Of a stretch of DNA of 64,000 nucleotides, positions 9,401-18,858 are shown piece after piece. A program made the position numbers and the translations under genes. The notes under the pieces are model-generated. The model was not told where the DNA came from. It ran no database searches and saw nothing but the letters and a program-made list of their open reading frames with translations. Origin of the DNA: Mantamonas sphyraenae (Eukaryota > CRuMs > Mantamonadidae). Where the stretch lies: NCBI GenBank assembly GCA_026936335.1, contig JAPMXV010000034.1, forward strand, positions 442,001 through 506,000. The letters are read 5' to 3'. Every line of letters begins with the position of its first letter. Position 1 is the first letter of the stretch.

Positions 9401-12046
9401 CTCAAAGACACCGTGTCAAGTGGACAAGAAGAGTATCCCAAGGCACGCGTGGACGGTATCTGGGAGGCAACGGGTGCAGCGAGGTTTCGGCATGATTTCG
9501 ACTTGATGATGACAAAAATCGAATTCGCGTTGCGAGAGTTTGTCCGCCTGTACGCAATCCGAGCCGGACTCGCAAGCAACTACAAACAGGCAGACGCCCT
9601 ATTGTCGAGACTGACAAACATCAAGATCAAGGGACGGAAGCGCCGGTTGATGCAAGAGGTTGCAGTGGACGCACAATGCGAGGAAGAAGAGGATGAGGAT
9701 GAGGAGTACATGGAGGACGATGATGACGCAGTTGACGAGGAGCAGGAGGAACAGGAAGAGCAGGAGCAAGAAGAGCTGGAGGAGCAGGAGGAGCAGGAAC
9801 AGAAAGAGCTGGAGGAGCAGGAGGAACAGAAAGAGCTGGAGGAGCAGGAGGAACAGAAAGAGCTGGAGGAGCAAGAAGAGCTGGAGCAGGAGACAAAGGG
9901 GGCCATCGTGACGCAGGAGATCATCACATTTGCCAACAAGTGGGGAAACTTCATCCGTGGCCTTCAGCGCCTCCAGCGAGGGAGAGCGGTGGACACTCTG
10001 GTGTGGCCGGAAAAGACCACCATCATGGGGAATGCATCGTCCCGCGAAACGATACGCGCACGTCTGTGTCTGCTGGCTCTGGTGCTGGCAAACGTGGTGT
10101 TTGCCACACGTGGTGTGAATCTCAAACATGCCGACCTGTCCAGCTTCGCCATGGCCACATGGCTGGCACGCAGGGCCGGTGGCCGCCAGCGACGATTTTT
10201 GCCCACGCCGCGCCGAACATCATCCCCGCACACCATTGCGTCTGCCCAGCGTGGGCTCGACGTCGCTCTGCTTCAACGCGAGGAAACCTCTTTGCTGTAC
10301 GTACATTTCAAAAAAGCCGTGGATGCAGTCATGAGTGCTACGGACGACAAAGTGCAGCGCCAGCTGCTCTGGGGGCTGAAGTCGGCCATGCTCGAGAAAG
10401 TTCAAGAGCTTCCTGAGCACATTCGACTTGCGTGCCATGCCGCTTCGTTGGTGGACTACAATCTCTGTCTTCGGAGCGACGACAAATTGCGCCAGGACGA
10501 GTTGCTCGTGTACCACGACCTGATTCGCGATCTTGCCGTTGGTCCCCGTGGAACAAACCCGTTCCTCCGCGCCCAACTGGCCAATGATCTCATTTTCAAG
10601 GGTGACCGCGTCGCATCGACACGATACAAACCACAGGCGTGGAGCTTCCAAGATTTGCATACTCTGCCCGAGTCGTCAGCGAGCAAAAGGCGGGTTGGGC
10701 TTGGAGACAATACGAACGCAGCCGTGCCTTTTTTCAACTCCCTTGTCCACTGGGCTGACAACAGAACGGACACAATCAGCTCTCACAAGCTCTGCACCAT
10801 TGGCTACAACATGTGGAGGGAATTTGGAAATGATTGGAGCCAGATTCTCACAGCGGCATTGAATGCGCAGCTGGCGGATCGTGAGGCGGCCCAACTCATC
10901 GACCGTGTGGTGAGCACTATCAAGGACCATGCTCCCCCTTGTTTGCAGAAGCTAAAGGATGCAATGGAGGCACGTGACCTGGACAAAGAAACGCAAGGGC
11001 AGCTGGAGGAAGCGTGGGACGACATTGAGAAATCCATGCGAGGAAAACCCGCGAGCAAACAACTTGCACTGTCGACGTCGTGGTGGCCGCGCACCGGCGT
11101 GGCGAACGTGGAGGCACCGTCGTCTGCATCATCGTCGTCGTCTGCATCATCGTCGTCGTCTGCATCGTCGTCGTCGTCTGCATCATCGTCGTCCTCGGAC
11201 ACAACAATGATGACACGCTGGGCATCCAGTGTTCATGGGTTGTGTGCAGGCTATGATCCAGGTGTGTACCAGCACATTGGTGCCCTCGTTTTGTACTTTG
11301 ACAGCGTTACGGTGTCCGAGAAGAACGGCGTTTTGTGCATCAGCTACGCACTCACATTCGACATCAAAGGTACAAATGTTCGCTACGAGCAGAGGCGATC
11401 GGGTCATGCAGAGATCTCCAACAAGCTCAGCAAGCTGGGCAAGCAGCTTTCCAACGCTGCGAACGCAGCAAAACGTTTGGAAATCAACGAGGAGATGAAC
11501 ACGCTGGCGCACGACTTGAAGCCAATTCAAGAGCATATGGCTCGGTTGATCAAACACGGAAGCGCAGCAGTGATGGCTGACCTCCAACGACAGTGCAACC
11601 ACCGAATTCATGTCGGATACGGAGCAGCGCCCGTTGTAGCAAGCGTGCCTGTGCGTACGGATGCCGCCCAACTGGCCTGTGTCTCCACAGTCACCCTGAC
11701 GCACGAACCGCAAACATCCAAACACTCTGCGTACGACTGTAAAGCCGTTCGAAAGCATGCTTGGAGTGTGGACAAGAGTGGGTCACGGAACGATCGGTGG
11801 TATGTGCACGACGTGGCCAGCAAGACGCTGCGAGACGGAGAGGAGTGGGTGGCGCACAAGGACCGCAGTGCTGCCATCAACATCGCCAACAAATGCCATG
11901 CAGCTCGTCGGTGTGGTGTCGAGCTGTGGCTATTCACGTGGGTCTGGAGCAGCAATCGGGGGCATCTACAAGAGGCGGCCCGCAAGGCCATGCATGATGG
12001 ACAAGATGCAGGCCATGGGGGTCAAAATGTCCAAGTGGTGTTGTAG
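6401..12046 (+). CDS. Giant intronless protein with C-terminal Fanzor/TnpB-like RuvC nuclease domain
   Basis: One uninterrupted frame of 1881 aa; the first ATG is 6401 and a stop at 6380 closes the frame upstream. The C-terminal 270 residues resemble the RuvC-like domain of IS605-family TnpB and its eukaryotic relatives, the Fanzors. They contain a YDPG motif with Asp 1619 (RuvC-I), a VGYGAAP segment, THEPQTSK with Glu 1769, and KDRSAAINIANKC with Asp 1821, which matches the RD-x-NAA-x-NI signature of RuvC-III. The zinc-ribbon cysteine pairs usual between the Glu and the last Asp are nearly absent. The rest is unlike any family I recognise and includes a tract of about 40 Ser (7373-7493), an acidic Glu/Gln repeat (9730-9895) and a Ser/Ala repeat (11112-11200). 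In Fanzors this domain cuts DNA under RNA guidance; whether this protein does is unknown. It could be a domesticated or decaying transposon gene. Confidence 0.55.
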   Translation: MVLTRGDHRRDASKKYNCNLSDVEMDAAWIHDEYRANGKSPPRLQIHPSAFHFLCHTTGKSHRCRVPIASEEHFRVVLRLMRYAISTLTRYRVDTEGALQFQLVCALLSLVAGVGVYDVPQKTLHMFKRHSTIITTTPIIMEAAYSASDVAQNTGNATSALKRAVCDAAQSGALCRDCGWVTETGLYTGDQLTALAETLSAETERKFEIETCVSPRHPIPGSHVSSCFNMTQRTDPNTRPVVHMADSLSTREIRDGFGGKKRNPACANQPQVSAGETHHCTQLFVLHVEDMIVRHMAAASAPAKPSSPLDRAPAGSSTPLCTSSTSSSSSSSSSSSSSSSSSSSSSSSSSSSSSSSSSSSSSSVLDKAVDSFCDELDELRGRFNMAPDTVTLYLQRNTVASVDTTLAQFNRRELVLEAELAHKFDISVSHVHTAVKQRCEQRGVKVVEHTAATSRCLRDACDGETLLWCPTNDGSVLRAGIWVNAQGDAIRLIQDDHAERLVCAILCGSTTLDVSMSLVGETHKAVDMVRAGGLLNLKTVTKTAGLSRLRKPERDQLHAETVRAMCSVLSSAALDRVNERLTEHLTHTTLASCSRNGQGEDEVSIQGTECLLEAMRAMPPRAAGVMADLLRRFPHGTRVRDVIALVQEAVEAQPTERPSVGVSRTCVFVRRRMVHGRTLHLFLEQDSIECGSLLQAMGVQHVLDALNGAQLEEWACVIRRLVQAEQDLVASAKAEADATEYVEQDTWNEFLAALDKFEESNALTQRFSQSTTKLDSATIEQLRASAPKASKVLSLPTGVKLMRIVPHKPKKPKAERPLLSESWPGFLSDKLGLIVKGVANATVTHTDVLTSKTVKFTRSKGQVRQVEHGSEPLAGMAAEVQDADRRGYEKQRHELLLHLDGILPNSSSKEEDVTEEGEGKEKETSEGKGKGKAAVEAMDTQCELPAVLAKDEQLEAVQTLEEMEEDDQQRRIEDIERIDTRLNSVQGCASFEQLVDALLQLKDTVSSGQEEYPKARVDGIWEATGAARFRHDFDLMMTKIEFALREFVRLYAIRAGLASNYKQADALLSRLTNIKIKGRKRRLMQEVAVDAQCEEEEDEDEEYMEDDDDAVDEEQEEQEEQEQEELEEQEEQEQKELEEQEEQKELEEQEEQKELEEQEELEQETKGAIVTQEIITFANKWGNFIRGLQRLQRGRAVDTLVWPEKTTIMGNASSRETIRARLCLLALVLANVVFATRGVNLKHADLSSFAMATWLARRAGGRQRRFLPTPRRTSSPHTIASAQRGLDVALLQREETSLLYVHFKKAVDAVMSATDDKVQRQLLWGLKSAMLEKVQELPEHIRLACHAASLVDYNLCLRSDDKLRQDELLVYHDLIRDLAVGPRGTNPFLRAQLANDLIFKGDRVASTRYKPQAWSFQDLHTLPESSASKRRVGLGDNTNAAVPFFNSLVHWADNRTDTISSHKLCTIGYNMWREFGNDWSQILTAALNAQLADREAAQLIDRVVSTIKDHAPPCLQKLKDAMEARDLDKETQGQLEEAWDDIEKSMRGKPASKQLALSTSWWPRTGVANVEAPSSASSSSSASSSSSASSSSSASSSSSDTTMMTRWASSVHGLCAGYDPGVYQHIGALVLYFDSVTVSEKNGVLCISYALTFDIKGTNVRYEQRRSGHAEISNKLSKLGKQLSNAANAAKRLEINEEMNTLAHDLKPIQEHMARLIKHGSAAVMADLQRQCNHRIHVGYGAAPVVASVPVRTDAAQLACVSTVTLTHEPQTSKHSAYDCKAVRKHAWSVDKSGSRNDRWYVHDVASKTLRDGEEWVAHKDRSAAINIANKCHAARRCGVELWLFTWVWSSNRGHLQEAARKAMHDGQDAGHGGQNVQVVL
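7373..7493 (+). repeat. TCC/TTC trinucleotide tract encoding polyserine
   Basis: A run of alternating TCC and TCT/TTC blocks inside the giant ORF encodes about 40 almost unbroken serines. The strand shows strong pyrimidine asymmetry, which favours slippage and triplex formation. It joins the N-terminal part to the rest of the protein. Confidence 0.85.
9780..9880 (+). repeat. 27-bp coding tandem repeat, EEQEEQKEL units
   Basis: About three near-identical 9-codon units (EEQEEQKEL) lie in a longer acidic Glu/Gln stretch of the giant ORF and probably form a charged helix or coiled coil. A second codon repeat, of Ser5-Ala type, lies at 11112-11200. Confidence 0.8.
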
Positions 12047-12117
12047 ATGATTGTTGTGGTGAAATACTTGTGAAAACTAGCGCCTGTATGCGGCGCGAGG
12101 TGATTTGCAAAATACAA

Positions 12118-13877
12118 TTACTGTGCTGCGCTGGAACTGCTGGAACTGCTGGAACTGGTGTCCTGCTCCTCCATGGCATCTCCCAGGGCGTCCTCCTGTC
12201 CCTCCCAGCGGGCTCGTTCCTTTTCCTGACGCTCAAGAAACATTTCGCGCTCTCGGACGCGATTCTCTGCGTACTGCTGGGCCTTTTGGCGTTTGCGATC
12301 GCTTTTCTTGATGCGAGGTTTGCGCTTGCGGTTGCCCTGCGCCTGGTCATCGGGGTTAAGGACGCCTGCCTTGCGTGTGATGTGGTATGTGTCGTGTGCA
12401 GGTTTGTGCATGTCCTCGACGCGGTTTGCGGATTCGGGCACAATGGCAGACATGCCGTCCTCGACGTCCAGGACCTTTTCCAGGGTCACCAAGCGCCTGC
12501 AGTACACGGGACTGAACCATTGCACGCTATTGGCCACCAAGCGTAGGCAGGGATGCTCCGGCATGTCGTCTTCCGTGTACTCAGAGGTGGTGGGCAGCCA
12601 AAAGACAAGGCGGCCGTGGAGCACCAGCCGCTCTGCGGCAAAGTTCAGCAAATCCACAAGAAGGGCCTGCACGCTGTAGGCCACCTTTTTCGGAACGCGT
12701 TGGCCCTTGTGAGCGTCGTCCACACTCTTGACATCCTCGCCCTCCTGGACACCGATTTTCTTTGCGCCCGCTCGTACGCCGTACGGCGGATCTGTCACAA
12801 TGGCGTCAAAGAGTGCGGTCTTGCGCCACACAGGGAGGGAAAAGTCACCCATGATGACGCCGCTGTACAGACTGCGCGTGCCATACTGATCAAAGTTGTC
12901 GAGGATGGTGCCGTGCACACCCGTCTTCTGGTTTGCCTTGCCACGCAGCACGCGTGCGTCGAGCTCACTGCCCATCACATGGGCGCCGTAGTGAGCACTG
13001 GTCAGAAGCATGCTCGCAGTTCCACAAAAAGGGTCAAACACAAGCATGCCCGGGTTGGCCAGCGCCATGTTGCTCATCACCAAGCTCAGCTCCGCGTCCA
13101 TCGACGTCGTGCCCAGGTACCGTCTGGTCTTGAGCGAATACGTGGTGGCTGCCTCAACTCCCGTGCCGTCGGCCACCAGCCGTCCAAAGTACACTGTGGT
13201 GGGCTCCGTGAGCTTCTTCCGCGTCTCTGCGTCGTGCTTCAGCGACGGATATACCTCCAGAAAGACCATCACGATGTCCGGCGACTCGAGATCCACGGAA
13301 CACTCTCCAAACCACTTGGTCAGGTGTTTCATGCGCTCCAACTGCACCGAATATTTCAGCTTGCGCCCCACAGCCACGGGCTGGAACTTGAAGCGCATCC
13401 CATCCTGAATGTGCTCCTCCTGCGCTCGGGTGTCAGCGCGTTCACGTGTCGTGTGACCATGGTGTCGAGGGGAGGAAGGACACATCCAGCGCACAACAAC
13501 AAAATCAAAACGCGTGTGCACGTGTGCCCATGTCTCTCTTTCCACGTCCCTGCACGTACCGTGAGATGCGGAGCGTTGTCGACCGCGTCAATCACCTCCT
13601 CGTAGGTTTCACCAGAGCCCCAGGGTTCGATGATGCGACGCAGCATAACGGAACGCTGTGCCAGTCGCTGTGCATCGTCGAGAGAGGGCACATGGATGCT
13701 CACCACGGGCTCCTCGATCGTCAGAAAGTCCTTTTCCACAAAGAGCGGGATGTCCAGCGCACGTGCGGCTGCCTTGAGCTCTGGAATGCGGAAATCGTGG
13801 TGCACATGACGGAACTGCACCCAAAGATGCACATAGCCATCCGGCACATGGTCAGCCTCCTCGGATCTGGACGACAT
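12118..13877 (-). CDS. TRMT11: tRNA (guanine-10-N2)-methyltransferase catalytic subunit
   Basis: Catalytic subunit that, with TRMT112, makes m2G at position 10 of tRNAs in the cytoplasm. Two exons (13877-13560 and 13419-12118), with a GTACGT...GCAG intron and CTGACACC before the acceptor, give 539 aa. The N-terminal THUMP-like region ends near residue 110. The Rossmann methyltransferase follows, with motif I VFDPFCGTASMLL and the catalytic DPPYG in DAIVTDPPYGVR. The HPCLRLVANSVQWFS segment and RRLVTLEKV also match human TRMT11. The lysine/arginine-rich tail after about residue 455 ends in a serine run and is lineage-specific. It is divergent from NIT2 across 195 bp and convergent with the giant ORF across 71 bp. 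Confidence 0.93.
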
Positions 13878-14072
13878 GTGGCACTTCTCTCTCTTCCGGA
13901 ATTTCCCTGGGCCGTGTGGCGGCCAGGAGAAATCCCCTTGCCCACTCCAGCACAAAAGGAGCGCCAGAGCCTGTGAAAGACTGCATCGTGAGCCCAGGCA
14001 CTGCAGTACTCGCGACAATGCTGGCTCGGTGGCGCTGATGGGGGCAAGAATTTTGTGAACTGAACGCCAACC

Positions 14073-14954
14073 ATGTCCAGCGGCGCATCCAAGTTTCGCG
14101 TGGCGCTGTGCCAGTTGCATGCCACAAAAGACAAGGCGGCGAACCTGCAGGCGGCGCAGGCTGCCATTGAAGAAGCTGTGAAGGAGGGAGGGGCGCAGGT
14201 TGTGGCGCTGCCAGAGATCTTCAACTCGCCGTACTCCAACGAGGCGTTTGGGCCGTACAGCGAGCCCGTTCCGGGTGGAGAGTCGTACGAAATGCTGTCT
14301 GGTGTGGCCAAGGACCTTGGCATCTACCTTGTGGGCGGCTCAATTCCCGAGAAGGACGAGCAGGGGCAGCTGTACAACACGGCGCTGGTGTTTGACCCCG
14401 AAGGGGAGCTGCTGGCCATGCACCGCAAGCTGCACCTGTTTGACATCGATGTGCCGGGCAAGATTACGTTTCGGGAGAGCGACACGTTGACGGCAGGTGA
14501 CGCAGTGACGACGTTTGACACAGCGTACGGTCGCATGGGCTTGGGCATCTGCTACGATATGCGCTTCCCGGAATTGGCGCAGATCTGTGGCCAAGACGGT
14601 GCACGGGTGCTATTCTACCCGGGTTGCTTCAACATGACCACGGGACCGGCACACTGGGAGCTGCTGCAACGCGCTCGTGCTCTGGACAACCAGGTGTACG
14701 TGTGCACCATTTCACAGGCACGCGACGACGACGCTGGCTACGTGGCTTGGGGACACAGCTCTGTGTGCGATCCCTGGGGCTCTGTGATCAGCACCACCGA
14801 GCACGAGCCTGCCATCGTCTACGCCGACGTCGACCTCGACTACCAGGACCAAGTACGCAGCCAAATCCCTGTGCTGAAGCAGAAGCGCACCGACGTGTAT
14901 GCGCTTGCGTCTGTGCTGAACGACGGCGACGACGGGGCCCAGGAAAAGGTGTGA
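14073..14954 (+). CDS. NIT2: Omega-amidase NIT2, nitrilase superfamily
   Basis: Hydrolyses alpha-ketoglutaramate and alpha-ketosuccinamate, closing glutamine and asparagine transamination pathways; cytosolic or mitochondrial in other eukaryotes. The single exon encodes 293 aa, close to the usual 276. The nitrilase triad is complete: Glu48 in [10 protein letters not shown], Lys119 in [14 protein letters not shown] and Cys160 in [14 protein letters not shown]. Downstream, [21 protein letters not shown] is almost unchanged from animal NIT2. The start codon lies in CCAACCATG. Its promoter shares 195 bp with TRMT11 on the other strand. Confidence 0.96.
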   Translation: MSSGASKFRVALCQLHATKDKAANLQAAQAAIEEAVKEGGAQVVALPEIFNSPYSNEAFGPYSEPVPGGESYEMLSGVAKDLGIYLVGGSIPEKDEQGQLYNTALVFDPEGELLAMHRKLHLFDIDVPGKITFRESDTLTAGDAVTTFDTAYGRMGLGICYDMRFPELAQICGQDGARVLFYPGCFNMTTGPAHWELLQRARALDNQVYVCTISQARDDDAGYVAWGHSSVCDPWGSVISTTEHEPAIVYADVDLDYQDQVRSQIPVLKQKRTDVYALASVLNDGDDGAQEKV

Positions 14955-14980
14955 TTTGGTGATTTTTGCGTTGCTTTGTT

Positions 14981-15489
14981 TCAAAAATCCACTGCTCGAC
15001 CCTTGTACTCCCAGTCTCCGTATCGTGTGGGTTCGGGTTCTTTCGGGTCACGTCCGCCCACCTCTCCTGTTTCCTTGTTGACCCAGTCTGCGTGGGGGGG
15101 AAGACGATGTTTTGGTGTGTGAGTGTGTGAGTGTGTGTGAGTGGTTTGGAACTCGGTCGGAGCGATTTCCACCGCCGAGGATCTTCGCAGGCGGAAAACG
15201 CACCTCGTTCCTGCTCCTCGGCAGGTTCGTTCTGCACAAACGTATTCACAATGGGCCGTGTGCGCCCTGTGGCGGCAAACGGAGACGGCGGCACGCCTTG
15301 AAACATGCGCACACGCTCGTCGAGGGCCTCGCCGGGCTTGGGCTTTGCGTCGTCGGCTCCATCTCCGTCCCCGGCTTCGTTCAGGCCCACGAGCGACGTC
15401 GTCAGCTGCCTGGAAACAGCCTGTGTTCCACCAAGTGTGCATACACGTTGGATGCTGCTGCTCCTGGAGGACACGGTGCGCACAAACAT
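14981..15489 (-). CDS. SDHAF4: Succinate dehydrogenase assembly factor 4 (DUF1674)
   Basis: Mitochondrial chaperone that binds flavinylated SDHA during complex II assembly. Two exons (15489-15204 and 15087-14981) are joined through a GTGCGT...ACGCAG intron and give 130 aa. The first 35 residues (MFVRTVSSRSSSIQR and on) are Arg/Ser-rich without acids, as in a mitochondrial presequence. The C-terminus WVNKETGEVGG plus GPEPTRYGDWE-like EPTRYGDWEYKGRAVDF is the family signature. The long middle is not conserved. The start is the only in-frame ATG of exon 1. The gene is easily missed because no single frame contains it. Confidence 0.9.
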
Positions 15490-15567
15490 GGACAGGGGCT
15501 TGGTTTGGCCCGGCGGATGCACAAGCGCCCCAGCTCACCCACGTCCCCAATTTGCCCGCACGCGCAC

Positions 15568-15572
<5 letters not shown>

Positions 15573-15609
<37 letters not shown>
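15573..15609. repeat. (CA)n microsatellite in a divergent promoter
   Basis: About 18 CA units sit immediately before the ATG at 15613 and between the starts of SDHAF4 (-) and the unknown gene (+). The tract therefore forms the 5' leader or core promoter of one or both genes. Confidence 0.85.
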
Positions 15610-15612
<3 letters not shown>

Positions 15613-16843
15613 ATGAGCAGCAGGCGCGACCGCCTTCCAGCGTTCCTTAAGGATTGTTCGCGCATTGGCCAGCTCAAGGGCTTTCTGTACTTCGATCTGT
15701 TCCAGCGAGGCCGAGAGGAGATGATGGTGGCCGTCAAGCTGGACGTTGCCGACCAGTCTGCAGAGAAGTACGCGTGCCTTTTGAACCACTCCCACGTCTG
15801 CACCCGCCTTCCCATGGCTTCCCCGCCGTCTATGGTTGGCCACCTGTGCCGCATCCGCTTGCCTCTGCTGTGCTGCTGCGTGTACTTCCACCCGGCTGAC
15901 CCTTTCCCGCATCCGTGTGTGCCTTTTTGCAGTGCCGTCTCTGCCCAGGGCAAGCCGTTGACCAGCGTCGACTTTCTCGTCGCCGGCTATGCCAAGTATC
16001 AGTGTCCATACGTTTGGGTATGTGTGGCTTGGGCCTCCCCGTTCAGTTTGCGGCTGAGAAAGGTTGAGTGTTGAATTTTCGGGCCCTTGGCCAACTGACA
16101 ACCACTGGCGTCACCGGCCCACCCCGTCGCCCACAGATCCGCTCCGAACCTTCCGAGGCCCTGCGCAACGCAGGCATTGTTGTAGGAGACGACTGGGACA
16201 ATCCACTGGTGCTTGCAACCACCACCAACTGGCAGTACAGGTGGGTTATTGCGAGTGGCACCCCCCGCCGTTCATTGTGCCAACGTGGCAACACCGTTCC
16301 CCGTCCCCACATGCCGCTCACATTGCCTTGTACCTCGTCCCCTCTCTGCCACCTTTCCCCCTCTCCCCTTCTTGGCACAGTTCTGTCAAGGCAGCAGACG
16401 TGATTGTGGAGCTTACGTCCATGACGCTCGATCCGGTGCCCAAGAATCCGTTTGCCGTCGACTTTGACTTTTTCGAGGAGCTCAGCCTGTTTGAGCGCAC
16501 TGTGGCTCAGGCGGCCATGATCAACTTTCTGCGGCGGGTGTTTGTGGCAGAGAGCTCCACCATATACCAACTGGTGTTTGAGGACATTGCACGCCTGAGC
16601 ACGATGCACTTGACGGCGATGCAAGCCTTGCTTCAACACGCCGCCCTACTCAACGCGATGCCCACACCCTCCTCCAGCCCATCCGGGAACAAAATCCTTG
16701 CAGAGACTTCGTCGGAGAGCTCGGTCGACGACGCAGACATCCTGCGTGCCAGTGGCATAGCCAAAGACGACGAGTTTGACGTCTCCCAGCCCAAGTCGCC
16801 TTCCAGAACACACAGTGGTTTCTTTCGCAAGGGCTTCGAGTGA
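15613..16843 (+). CDS. Conserved-looking protein of unknown function
   Basis: Four exons (15613-15767, 15933-16017, 16137-16240, 16381-16843) join in frame to 268 aa; all introns are GT-AG. The first 195 residues are globular, with alternating hydrophobic strands such as KGFLYFDLF and VDFLVAGYAKYQCPYVW. A helical part (FFEELSLFERTVAQAAMINFLRRVFVAES) follows. The last 70 residues are polar, Ser-rich and probably disordered. There is no signal peptide or TM segment. I do not recognise the family. The intron phases and amino-acid composition support a real gene. Convergent with the NDNF-like gene (57 bp apart). Confidence 0.75.
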
Positions 16844-16900
16844 CGCACTCCCCCCCTCCCCTCCCTCTCCATTCACTTGAAATGTACACTTCATTCACGA

Positions 16901-18693
16901 TCAATTCGTCAACGCCTCCACCAGAATCTCAAAAATCAGTCCCACGACCTTTTTGAACGTCTTCCATCCGTCTTGGTCGCTACCATGCTCTCCTGTGCGT
17001 TTACCCTTGCCCGCCGAAGCGGCCTTTTCGGCCAGCAGCGCTGCAACGCGTTCGGATTTGGTGCTGCCGGTGGCGTAGGCGCGGATGCGAAAGTGGGCCT
17101 GCTGTTCCGCGTACACACTGACAAACACGTGGCCATCGGTCATATCCTGGTAGGTGGCAGGCACCTGAACACGCTCTGTGTCCATCCCGACGTTGTTGGA
17201 CGCGTACATTGAGTTGTATGTGTGCCACGTGGCCGGAGCAAGCAGGTAGTGCGAGGCGTACAGATCAGGGTCGTTGATGGCCCCCTTGAGCCGTGCCGAC
17301 GCCACGGGTTCCACCTCAATCACCGTGTCCACACCGCTCCGTGGAGCCACCTTGAAAAACACATACTGCTGGGGCCCCAGCACAATGGTGCGATCCCACC
17401 CGCCCAGGGTGAGCGTGCGAAAGTGTTCCGTGCGAAAGTGGGCCGAGGTAAACAGCAAATGCATGCCACTGAGTCGATCGTGGGCCACAACATTCACCAC
17501 ATACTCCGACCGCGGCTTCAGGTTGTTGATGCGCCAGGTAAAGATGCGGTCGTTGTCGTCCGAGTCGTTCCACTCGCCGTCGTCATTCTCGTCCAGCACA
17601 AGTGTAAACTGCTGCTTGAGTGCTTTGGGCTCGCTTGTCACACGCATTCCGTGTGATTTCATGGCACACAGCGTATCCAAACCCACTTGTGCTTCCTTGT
17701 CTTCCTCCGACAGCTCGCGCACATACACAGAGTACTGCACGTCTGCAAACATCGTCGACCACCGTGATGGCATCCTAATTGCATTTTCGGCGCCTCCTCG
17801 CTTGCGCAGCACCGTTTCCGGTTGGATCAGGTGTTGCATGGCGTCGCGCAGATCGTGCGAACGCTTCTCCTGCAGCTCCAGCAATGCACGCTGACGCACT
17901 CGTTCGTCCACATGCACCTGTGACCAGCCCACCTTGACGCTGTTGTCATTCACGTCCAACAGCCGCACCTGAGGGTCTGCGTTGCGCAGCACACGTGCCT
18001 CCAGGTGTTCTGACGTCATGTCGAGTCAGCATCTCCAGCCAGCAGCCTTCCACACACACACACACACACACACAACCCTGTCCCGCTGGACAACAACAAC
18101 AACTCACCCGAAGTCTGCGCCCACATTTCGTATGTACAGTTCGTGGTGCCGTGCACAGACACGTAGTACAGGCCAGCGGTGGCCGGGGAAACGACGACGC
18201 GGTCGACGCCCGTTTCGGCATCACTCTTCCAGTGGAAGTTCTGCAACGCTTCGTGGAGCATCTGCTTGATGAAATGGGGCGTCTCATCGGCCTTGTGGGC
18301 AGCGCCAAACACACTCTGGTCCACAAACGACACAAAGACGTCGGGGTTTCCGGAGCACGGGTGCAAGTGCACCTCCAGCTTCGTGGTTGCCTCGGCAAGC
18401 GAGAAAAAGTAGTGGTGGTAGTCGCCCTCGTGGAGACTGCCCGTCTCAATGGTGTCCAATGACAGGTTGCGCACCTGGAGGCTCTCCAGCGCCTGCTGTT
18501 CCAGCACCGAGTCTTCGGCCAGGTCGGGCGGCTCCTCCACCGTCATTGCCTGCTCCATGTCCACGTCCACGTCTACTCCCGTGTCCATGTCCATGTCCAT
18601 GTCCATGTCCATCTCGTCAGCATCCGACTCTGCGTGTGCATAGGACACCCCCGCCATCAGCAGCAACAGCAGGAGGAACACAGGTCTCCTCAT
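16901..18693 (-). CDS. Secreted NDNF-like protein (DUF2369 / fibronectin III)
   Basis: Two exons (18693-18108 and 18009-16901) joined by a GTGAGT...CAG intron encode 564 aa, close to human NDNF (568). A signal peptide (RRPVFLLLLLLMAGVSYA) is followed by an Asp/Met repeat region. Next comes a beta-rich domain with YFFSLAEATT, HPCSGNPDVFVSF and PATAGLYYVSV. Then an FN3-like module includes VGWSQV, VQYSVYVRE and WRINNLKPRSEYVVNVVA, and a second beta-rich half begins near TIVLGPQQYVFFKVAP. The order of these landmarks matches animal NDNF/Nord, extracellular proteins that modulate growth-factor signalling. Ligands here are unknown. The second C-terminal FN3 of animal NDNF is not evident. The assignment rests on remembered family pattern, not on a search. 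Confidence 0.65.
18051..18074. repeat. (CA)12 microsatellite inside the NDNF-like intron
   Basis: Dinucleotide run inside the 98-bp intron (18010-18107). In the sense of the gene it reads (GT)n and lies in mid-intron. The acceptor of this intron is GACGTCAG, preceded by GCTGACTC. Confidence 0.85.
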
Positions 18694-18858
18694 CGTCGTC
18701 GATTTGGCATCGCACGCGCACTCCAACCCAAGCACCCAATCAGACTCTGCACCCGTCCACAGGTCTAATTTCATCACTTTCTCTTTCAACACAGCGATTC
18801 CACACACACCCGTCCATCCATTCCACAGACAACACACCAGCACAAACGGACAGCAACC

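Noticed and set aside
15540-15610. CA-rich tandem region considered as a CRISPR-like or structured repeat
   Set aside because: Simple dinucleotide microsatellite with no spacers.
18535-18620. Asp/Met repeat after the signal peptide of the NDNF-like protein considered as a metal-binding domain
   Set aside because: It is a hexanucleotide coding repeat (Met-Asp pairs) best explained by slippage; no metal-site pattern.
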